Below, piece after piece: positions 55,780-64,000 of a stretch of 64,000 bases of DNA. The first letter of the stretch is position 1. Each line of letters opens with the position of its first letter. Below the pieces are notes generated by a model. That model ran no database searches, was not told where the DNA came from, and worked only from the letters and a program-made list of their open reading frames with translations. The position numbers and the translations under genes are program-made. Origin of the DNA: Tachypleus tridentatus (lineage: Eukaryota; Arthropoda; Merostomata; Xiphosura; Limulidae); contig NC_134831.1 in the NCBI RefSeq assembly GCF_004210375.1, forward strand, positions 43,496,035-43,560,034, read 5' to 3'.

Positions 55780-56880
55780 TATATATACATACCTGTGTTC
55801 GTTTCAGTTTAATATATATTTAGAAATGCATGTCATTTATACTGTTAAATGGGTATTGCAAAAGTCCCGCCTATTCTCTAAATTTGTAGAAGATTCTCGA
55901 GCGTAAGGATCAACGTTGTACCATGTGTGTATGTAAAATACAAGTATTGTAGCCTTAGTTGAAATTTCTATAAAATCTTTACTCAAGCTTATAAAAGGTA
56001 ACCAACACAGCATGGGGAAACAGTTTAATATTGTTGATTTGCTACAGTCATTACACTATAAACCTCGGAAGCTGTAACTGTGATAAATAGAAAACTAAAG
56101 ATATCTGACCAGGAACATTTATAGATTTCAAATGTTATAAACCGTTCAACTTCGGACGCTAGTATTTACACGAGGACATTAGATATCTTCTTCAGTCAAA
56201 TGTGAATTTATAAACCTCGTGAGGTTTGGTTTGTTTTGAATTTCGAGCAAAGCTACACGAGGGCTATTCGCGCTAGCTGTCCCTAATTTAGCAGTGCAAG
56301 AGTAGAGAAAAGGCAGCTAGTCATCACCACCCACCGCCAACTTTTGGGCTACTCTTTTATCAACGAATAATGGGATTGACCGTCACATTAAAATGCCCTC
56401 ACAGTTGAAAGGGCGAGCATCTTTGGTGTGACGAAGCTTTGAACCCGCGATCCTCAGATTACGAGTCGAGTGCCTTAACCACCTGGCCATGCCGGACCTA
56501 AACCGCGTGAGACCAGCTAATAATAGAGTTAACTAGCTTTCCCGTTAAGAAAAGTGTACGTGTATCAACATAGAATTAATTCACTCTTCGTGAATCGTCT
56601 ATAAAAGATTCAGTTCCAGACCAGACAAAGACTCGGAAATTGTTCGTAAGTTTGTAAAACTCTTGTTTACAAACCATTATTAATAATAGCTATTTGCAAT
56701 AACCGTTATAATATGTTGTATTGCTGATTGTATATTAAAATATATTTTTGTTAAGAAAGAATTGTGTATATTAATCTTGTCGGCATATATCCAAAATTTA
56801 ATACATATCGACATTCAGTAATCATCTAGATTAAAATATTTCCGGCTATTTGAAATCGTAATATTTAACATATGTAAGAA
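55780..56880. other. Non-satellite island within the satellite
   Basis: About 1.1 kb of unrelated sequence, including the SINE-A at 56224-56498, replaces the ~60-bp units. Satellite text restarts at about 56880 (GAACCTAAAAATCGTAATTA). No gene or terminal repeats were recognised in the island. Confidence 0.7.
56224..56498 (-). mobile_element. SINE-A with target-site duplication
   Basis: Complete reverse copy (GTTTGGTTTGTTTTGAATTT to CACCTGGCCATGCCGGACC). Flanks TAAACCTCGTGAG (56211-56223) and TAAACCGCGTGAG (56499-56511) differ at one base. Confidence 0.93.
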
Positions 56881-59502
56881 CCTAAAAATCGTAATTAGTA
56901 GCTATCTTTTACATCCTATTCAGTTTTAAAAATCGTGGTTATGCTCGTTTCTATAATTTTATCGAATCTGACAAATCTGTACTTATAGAAAGCGGTTATA
57001 ATTATTATTTAATTGTGCTGAAACCTCAAAATGTTCAAATTTTTATTAGCACTTGATTTTCTACCTTGAATAACATTGAAAGTCTGAACAAAAAAAAAAT
57101 CGGGCTTATATTCATTTTATAACACACTGTTGAAACTTGAGGCTTTGAACTGAAAACCATGTACATTAATTATTTCTTCCATTCTCTTTAACCTGGTTAA
57201 TCTGCATTTGATGAATGTGGTTATATTAAATGTTTTATAGTTTTCAACATGAAAATGTGGACTTGAACATTGTAGTTAGAAACAGTTCCCTATTCCTTAT
57301 ATCAACTGAAAAATCTTCATTTTTATAATATATAATACAGTTGTATTTGTACTTGTAAATCTGAATGCGATTAGTTTGATTATGTTTTTTTTTCTCCTGT
57401 TGCAACTAGATCTGAATTTCGTGGTTGGTAGTTGTTTTCTAGTCCTTACTTCTGATGTAAAGTATGGACTTGAAGAGTGGGGTTATGGTGGTTTAATATA
57501 GTCTGCTAAACCTGCAATACGTGGAATGCAAAAAAATTACGATACTAGTATTTTTTTTTCCTTCTTAAACTTGAAAATTTGAGACTGAAAATTATGATCA
57601 GTTGCTACATTTGTACATTCTATTTATCCTGAAAAACCTGGACCTCAAAAACGTGGTAAGGAATTACTTTTACAATGTGTTCAGCCTTTATATTGTTGAA
57701 TTAAAGATTGTGGTTACAATAGCAGCTTATACATTTTGTGAACTCTGATAGTGTGGAACTAAAAATAGTGTGCTTATAGTTGTTGTATAAGACTGTGTTG
57801 AGCTTTGGAAATCTAAACTTGAGATTTATTATTATCAGACGTTATTTACAATCCCTTAAATCTGGTAAATATATACTTAAAAAAAGTGGTTAATAGCTGT
57901 TTCATGCTTGTTATTTAACCTGCAAAACTTGTTTCTGAACTGTATTGTTATGGTAACTTTGTAAATTAATTTCAACTCGGAAGAACTGGAACTGAAAATC
58001 CTGGTTGGTAGGTGTCTTTTACAATTTGTTCAACCATGAAAATCGTTATTATTTATTTTTTAATACTGATGAACATGGAAATGTTGAGCTTGAAAATTGT
58101 TATCACGGCCATTTTTAGTGATGTTGAACCAGCAAATTTACACTTAGTTGAAATATGTCCACATATAATTTTTATATGCTGTCGAACTTGAAGATCTGGA
58201 TCTGCTCCTTGATTTCTACTCATGATTTCAGTTTCAAATTTTGGACCTAAAATCGTGGTTATAGTCGTGCTTTAACATCCTGTGGAATTTGAAAATTTTA
58301 AATGTGAAGATACTAGAGTAGTATTATTCTAAATCCTGTTGAACGTGAAAAATCTAGACTCTAAAATCGTGCTTATAACTTTGTATAACATCCAGTAGTT
58401 GACTTTACATCTGGACCTGAAGTAGTAATAATAGTTTGTTTTTTTTAATCATGCCAATCCTTTAAAAACTGGATCTTTAAACAAGGTTTAGTAGCAGTCT
58501 TTTACTTTCTGTTACATCTTGATAAACTGAACATGAAAATCGTAGTTATAGCTGTTTTACCAATTCTATTCAACCCAGAAATTGTTAATTTGAAACTCTT
58601 GCTAATCGTAGAGTTTTTAAGTCCTTTTGAACTTGAAACACCTAGAGTTGTAGAATGTGGTTGAATTAGAATTCTTATTCTATTATATATTGAAATTTTG
58701 AACTTTAAGCTTCTGCTTTTTGGTTGTTTTCTAATTTCTTATTTCAGTCGATACATTTCTGAACATGAAAATTATGGTTATAGTCGCCTTTCAACAAAAC
58801 GTTTAAGCAGTAACATTTTGACGTGAAGGGTTTGATTCGAAAATCTGTTTATATCCTGTTAAACTTCAGGAACCTGGATCCAAAGAATACGGATATATTA
58901 GAGTTTTATATCTTGTTAAAACTTGATATTCTGAGCCTGAAAATAATGGTGAGTAGCTGACTTTTACTTCATGTTCAACCATGAAAATTGTGTTGATACT
59001 CGTTTTAAATTTGTTGCCAAACCTGCATGAAATGGACATGATGAAGTTGGTTATAGAATTGTTTTCATTTTGTGGATGCTTTAAAATCTAGACAGATAAA
59101 TCGTGATTATAGGGTGCTGTTACATCATGGGAAAAGGCGAACTTAATGATTTTTGATTGAATCAATTTTAATAAGCTTTTATATCTAGAAAATCTGGACT
59201 AAACGTTGTAGTTCGAAATTTTCTATTCTTATTTTAGATCCAAAATCTCGACCTGAAAATCGTGGTTAAAGTTGATTTTTAACATCCTGCGGAACGTGAA
59301 CAACGAACACGAAGAGAGTACATTTTATATCTTTTTGAACAGTGAAAAATGTGGACCTGGAGAATATGGTAATAGTAGTATTTTATATACTGTGGAACCT
59401 TACATATTTAGGCGTAATTTGTAATCAGTTGCTTTTTTCCTTCCTATATAATCTGGAAAAAAACTAGAATGAAGAGCACAATTATAATAGCTTTTTATAT
59501 TG

Positions 59503-59769
59503 TTTGTTTGTTTTTGAATTTAGCGTAAAGCTACATGAGAGCTATCTGCTCTAGCTATCCCTAATTTAATAGTGTAAGACTAGAGGAAAGACAGCTTGTC
59601 ATCACCATTCACCCACCAGTTCTCGGTCTACTTTTTCACCAGTGATTGACCATCATACTAAAAATTCCCCACTGCTGAAAGGGCGAGTATGTTTGGTGGG
59701 ACCGGATTTTGAACTCGTCACCCTCAGATTAGGAGTCGAGGGCCCTAACTACCTGGCTACGCCAGACCA
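59503..59769 (-). mobile_element. SINE-A inserted in the satellite
   Basis: From GTTTGTTTGTTTTTGAATTT to CTACCTGGCTACGCCAGACC, with a ~20-base deletion around the GATTGACCATCATACTAAAA part. Satellite units lie on both sides (GCTTTTTATATT before, GGTTTTTTACATCTTGG after). Confidence 0.9.
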
Positions 59770-60240
59770 GGTTTTTTACATCTTGGTAACCATTGCAAAG
59801 GTGGACCTGAAATATGTGATTATTCAGTGTCTTTTATCTACTGTTCAAACATGATAATTTTGATATGAAACTTTTGATTATAAGCTGTTTTAACATTCTC
59901 TTAAACCTGGAAATTTTGAGCTTGAAAATCATGCTTATAGTTGTTTATTTATATCCTGTTGAAACAGAAAATCTTAACCTGGTGAATACGGCTATGCTTG
60001 AATTTTATATCCTATTTTAACATGAATATATGTATCTGAAAATTGTGGTTAGTAGCTGTTTACCATTCCACATTTCATCTGTAAAATCTGAACTAAAATA
60101 TCGTATTTTTAGTTGTTTATTGAAAATATGGAACTGATAACTCTGTTCATTTATTACTTTGTCACACCCTGTTAAACAATAATGTGGACCAAAAAATATC
60201 AGTTACTACTTGTTTTTCACCTCTGTTGAAATTGTTAATA

Positions 60241-62261
60241 ATTTTTATTCTGTTGTTACTCGAGGTTGGCAGTTGTTTTCTTCTCCGTATCTGAGCTGCG
60301 AAATCTTTGGGCATGTGGACACCTTTGCCAATTACCCATTTGTTCAGGAATTTTCATCTGTTGCTAGACGCCACACTTTGTTTATCATAGCAATACTTTT
60401 TGTTGATTCACTGTCATTTATTTTATATTATGTACAAGAGATATACCCTTTTGAGAATCTTAAATTTCTTATCTTAATACATCTTTATGTTCTGAGCGTA
60501 GTAATAGTTTACGCTTGAAAGGGCAGTTACATACCCTTCTCAAAAGAGAGCGGTTTTTGGCAGAAGGTCGCCATCTACCTGAGACCAAACAATGTCGAGA
60601 TGTAGTTTTGATACATTCCGTTCCACAGTGACTTTGTATTGGTTTTGGCTTTTGTTTGACATGCTCATTTGCATATTCAAAACCGTCTTACATATAACGA
60701 ACTACACCCTGTAAAGCTGTCAGTTTCTTTTTAGACTTCCCTGTATACTTTCTTTTTCTTTCCAGACGACCGACCAGCAGGTGCAACCTTCCAGTGTCCT
60801 TTCAGTTTCGTACCAAACAACCGATCTCTTCTCACCTTTCTCCAATATTTAGACTTAACTTTTCGTATCTCTCCAATTTTATTAATAAAATAACTTCTAT
60901 TTAATACATATACATGGTGTTCGGAAAGTCACTAGTTTAGCTACTAATTTAGATAATTAAAATTAAATTTGCTATTGAGCTATGACACACAAATATTGTC
61001 GTAAAAGACTTAATCTGCTCGTCTCTATTTCTTTTCTTTCAGTTGACTAAGGACAGAAAAAGAATTACGGTTCACTTCCAAATAAATAAAATATAATTAA
61101 AAAATCAGATCATATTACGAACCATTTGTTTAATATAGCTCCCCCTCTTGTCTCCATGTGTGAATAAAAAAAGAAGAGTTTGAAGTGTGAGGAAGAAATA
61201 ATGTGAATAAATACTGTCAATATTTTTGTCTTGCTGTTTAATTTAGCGTGAACTTGCGGAATAAAGACTGCTAGCATAAATAATAACTCAACGTTTGTCG
61301 CATGTGACTTGTTTTTCCTGCGGCTAATCCTAACAATAGACACACTTTTAGCCAAGTGTTGTGTTGGCTCTGTAGTATATATATATTAATAAAACCACAG
61401 ATGAACAAACTATTTAACAAGTACTGAAAAATTTTATTTACAATAAACAAACTAACAATTCTACGTTTTCTTATAGCTCAACTGAAACGCAGTGTTCTGA
61501 ATCTAGCATTAATAAGTTAGATGCCTTCAAATAAATGCTTCAGGTTGACAAAAGTTTGACGATTTTATGTATAAAATCAGTCTCATCCTAGAATACATTT
61601 GTCCAAGTTCAAAGTTCAATTTATATAAATTTAATAACTGTATAGCAATAAATCGCCTTGGGATATTACTTTTGAATAAGTAAATTACCTTAGGAATTTT
61701 TCTTACATCGTATCAGCCTAACGCTGAGAGAGTAGAATGTGTGAGAACTCGTTTAATAGAGCCCTCTACTGGAGACTCACGTTCTTTTTATTTAACTGAT
61801 TATGCTCGTCGACGACACATCCGAATAAGGTTATACCGATAACGTGTTTGTCCTACTTTTATGTATAAATGGTGTTTAGGAGATGAGTAAACAAATAAAA
61901 AGCCATTTACAGCCTTGAACTGTTGGTTTAATAATATACTTTCAAACCCCTTTTCATCAACTAAATAAGTAAGCATGAATTTCAACGAAAACCTTAGATA
62001 ATTTCACAGATTCAGAAATCTTTTAAAAAATTAGGAAACTTAAAATCCAAATTGGGATGTATTTATGAGTAGCACTGCATAAAAAATGATATTACATCTA
62101 AAATATAAATAAATAAACGGTATTCTTTACACTTCTTTTAAAATCATATGTAAACAATAAATACCAATTAAAAGAAACTTGAAGTAAATTGTAATGATAA
62201 GCTTAGATTAGCACAAGGTTTAATTAAAAAATTTTATAGGATAATTTCAAATTGGTTTCTT
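60241..62261. other. Unique sequence; one candidate terminal exon
   Basis: The satellite ends here. At 60749-60765 a strong 3' splice-site-like tract (TTTCTTTTTCTTTCCAG) is followed by 28 open codons to a TAG at 60850 and AATAAA at 60884-60889. All three frames are open for at least that distance, so coding is not shown. An octamer ATTTGCAT (POU-type site) is at about 60669-60676. A 102-codon open frame at 60210-60518 begins in the satellite and is not called. Confidence 0.35.
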
Positions 62262-62650
62262 GGTTTGGTTGTTGTTGTTTTTTTGGCACAAAACTGTACG
62301 CCATGGTATATTTGTGGGCCCGGCATGGCCAAGCGTGTTAAGGCGTGTGACTCGTAATCTGAGGGTCGCGGGTTCGCGCCCCCGTCGCGCTAAACATGCT
62401 CACCCTCCCAGCCGTGGGGGTGTATAATGTGACGGTCAATTCCACTATTCGTTGGTAAAAGAGTAGCCCAAGAGTTGGCGGTGGGTGGTGATGACTAGCT
62501 GCCTTCCCTCTAGTCTTACACTGCTAAATTAGGGACGGCTAGCACAGATAGCCTTCGAGTAGCTTTGTGTGAAATTCCAAAACAAACAAACAAATGGTAT
62601 ATTTGCATTCTCTTTACGTTGGGCTCGAGCTTTGAATTTTTGTACGATAA
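62262..62650 (-). mobile_element. SINE-C interrupted by a SINE-A
   Basis: The left part GTTGTTGTTGTTTTTTTGGC, ACAAAACTGTACGCCATGGT is the reversed tail. The right part (62606-62650: CATTCTCTTTACGTTGGGCT, CGAGCTTTGAATTTTTGTAC, GATAAGCCCTCAAG) is the decayed reversed head. The SINE-A at 62315-62593 lies between them. Confidence 0.65.
62315..62593 (+). mobile_element. SINE-A, full length, nested in SINE-C
   Basis: The best-preserved copy: head GGGCCCGGCATGGCCAAGCG, B-box GGGTTCGCGCCCC, body, tail TTCCAAAACAAACAAACAA. The 12-base target-site duplication ATGGTATATTTG is exact (62303-62314 and 62594-62605). The head folds like a tRNA in which the anticodon would be CGT (Thr-like). Confidence 0.95.
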
Positions 62651-64000
62651 GCCCTCAAGTCCATTGTGATGCTAACGTGGATCTTCATCAGATCAGTATG
62701 GGCGAGTTAAAGTCCTGATTGATGACTATTATAATACTGTCTTGTCTAAAATATCAAGACTATTTTTTTAACATGATTAAGTAATATTTTATCTTTTAGA
62801 AGTCTTCGTTTCATGTAGCTCCCCTAAAAATATCACTTGCCGTATTAACAGTTTAAAAACATTCTGGTACCATATAATTAAAGTAGAGCATGATAAAATT
62901 TGCAGTTTAATTTTTACTTGAATAAATGATGTAGCTAGTGTGATGTATATCTTTTCATTGCATGACTTACAATAAAATATTACCCTTAGCAGGAAATAAC
63001 TTTGACAAAAGTGTGGTATTCCAAAAATAAAACTTGTGTGAGCATTAAGACATCGCGAATCAATTGTGCCGTGACATAATACAAATAGTTAAAAAATTAA
63101 CTGAACAATACGTGCCTGGAAATTCAGGACATTGACGAAATTTCAGTCTCCAGAAAGGTCGTTAGTGTCATTTGTTATTAACAATAAATGTTGTGTATTT
63201 ACTTCACTACCAACACGAGTCTCACATTGACTCTTTATTACTGGAATTATGATAGGACTGAATTTTTAAAAAAAGCAAAAAATATTTTTTCATTTATAAA
63301 TTAATCTTTATTCTTAAAGACCTGGACATTTTATGGATAAGCCTAGAAATGAAACGGAATATACGACCTTATATACAATAATTCAACATCTCAAAGCTCA
63401 ATCAGAATATAGTTTATGAGTTAAATATTTCATGTAGTTACTGAATTAGACATGGATTCCTTTCCTGTGAATTATCCACAGCTAAAACAAATGATCTAAC
63501 CTGTCGTTTTATCTCAATTTTTCATAATTCTTGTAAAACTGGTAAAGAACTGCATGCTATATTTGAGGGAACATTACAAAATGTGAAACAAAAAGGGTTT
63601 TAATTTGAGAATGAATCACGAGTGACTTCTCCCGCAACTTCTAATACGTGTATACATACGAACAGAAATCTAACAGCCATCAAGTCCAATTTCGCTTAAG
63701 CCGTGTGTATCGTGATATAAAAACTTCCGTTGTTCAATTTTGAACGTAATACTTTTATGTTTACATGTAACAAATATCAAAGAAGTAACCATTACACAAG
63801 AAAAAACCAAAATAAACTATATATAGGTTGATTTAAAGATTGCTTGCTTGACTAGTAAACCTAACTTCACATCAGCATCAGGTTTTCTTTTTTTTCTTTT
63901 GGGTATTTTATATACGCTAAGCTGGCAATAAAGTTAAAAGGAACTTTCTAAACTGTTGAGCTTGTTTAAAAAATCCAAACGAGGCAAAACTAACATAATA
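62651..64000. other. Unique AT-rich sequence
   Basis: No gene, transposon or tandem repeat was recognised to the right edge. Confidence 0.4.

Larger units (their letters stand above)
50260..60240. repeat. Giant degenerate ~60-bp satellite, about 145 units
   Basis: The consensus order is TTTTTACATCCTGTTGAACC, TGGAAAATCTGGACCTGAAA, ATCGTGGTTAGTAGCTGTT, recurring about every 57-62 bases for nearly 10 kb. Individual units differ from the consensus at perhaps a quarter to a third of positions. Recognisable subtypes recur: CGTGGTTAGTAGCTG; GAATATGGTTATAGTAGTTTTATA; CGTGCTTATAGTCGTTTTATAAC; and GAAAGTGGAATAAT replacing GAACCTGGAAAAT. Interruptions are a SINE-C (55512-55640), a unique island with a SINE-A (55780-56880) and another SINE-A (59503-59769). 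There is no sustained open frame on either strand. Confidence 0.92.

Noticed and set aside
60210..60518. 102-codon open frame at the right edge of the satellite
   Set aside because: It starts inside satellite repeat text and shows no known domain.
62315..62390. tRNA gene in the SINE-A head
   Set aside because: It is joined to the SINE body and flanked by a target-site duplication; the anticodon stem is imperfect. The same applies to the other SINE heads.

Overview
This window looks like eukaryotic, AT-rich, intron- and repeat-dominated animal DNA, most likely from an arthropod. Three families of tRNA-derived SINEs recur about 34 times. The commonest (SINE-A) has a tRNA-like head beginning CCCGGCATGGCC, a conserved central part and an (AAAC)n tail. 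From memory this family is typical of horseshoe crabs (Limulus/Tachypleus); that is recall, not a search result, so the species call is moderate at best.

Only one convincing host gene is present. It is an intronless coding region at 43427-45094 (+) for a 555-residue protein with an N-terminal PTB/PID-like domain, a long Ser/Asn/Lys-rich tail and two C-terminal motifs that resemble protein phosphatase 1 docking sites. A perfect 18-bp palindrome lies about 280 bp upstream. Polyadenylation signals lie about 400-450 bp downstream of the stop.

The rest is mobile and repetitive DNA. From left to right: a 45-bp and a 57-bp minisatellite (1-775); a nearly complete Tc1 element with three nonsense codons (2847-4348); SINEs, including a tandem pair inside one target-site duplication (5373-5908); a MITE-like inverted repeat (10664-10899); a decayed Ty3/gypsy-class element on the minus strand whose protease runs directly into integrase, the Gmr1-type order (11285-13660); a degenerate AT-rich array (15860-17580); a decayed LINE with endonuclease and reverse transcriptase remnants (18805-20985); a DDE element with a mariner deletion derivative nested inside it (22485-24621); an 18-bp and a ~90-bp array (25361-27180); a Tc3-like element with long inverted repeats (35269-36811), abutted by a second small TIR element; a 51-bp array (47995-48370); and a very large, strongly diverged ~60-bp satellite covering most of 50260-60240.

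No operon, CRISPR array, functional RNA gene or intact transposase was found. The elements are mostly non-autonomous or dead, so the interest is in repeat structure, in nesting (which gives relative ages) and in the single PTB-domain gene. Boundaries of decayed elements are accurate to roughly 10-50 bases.
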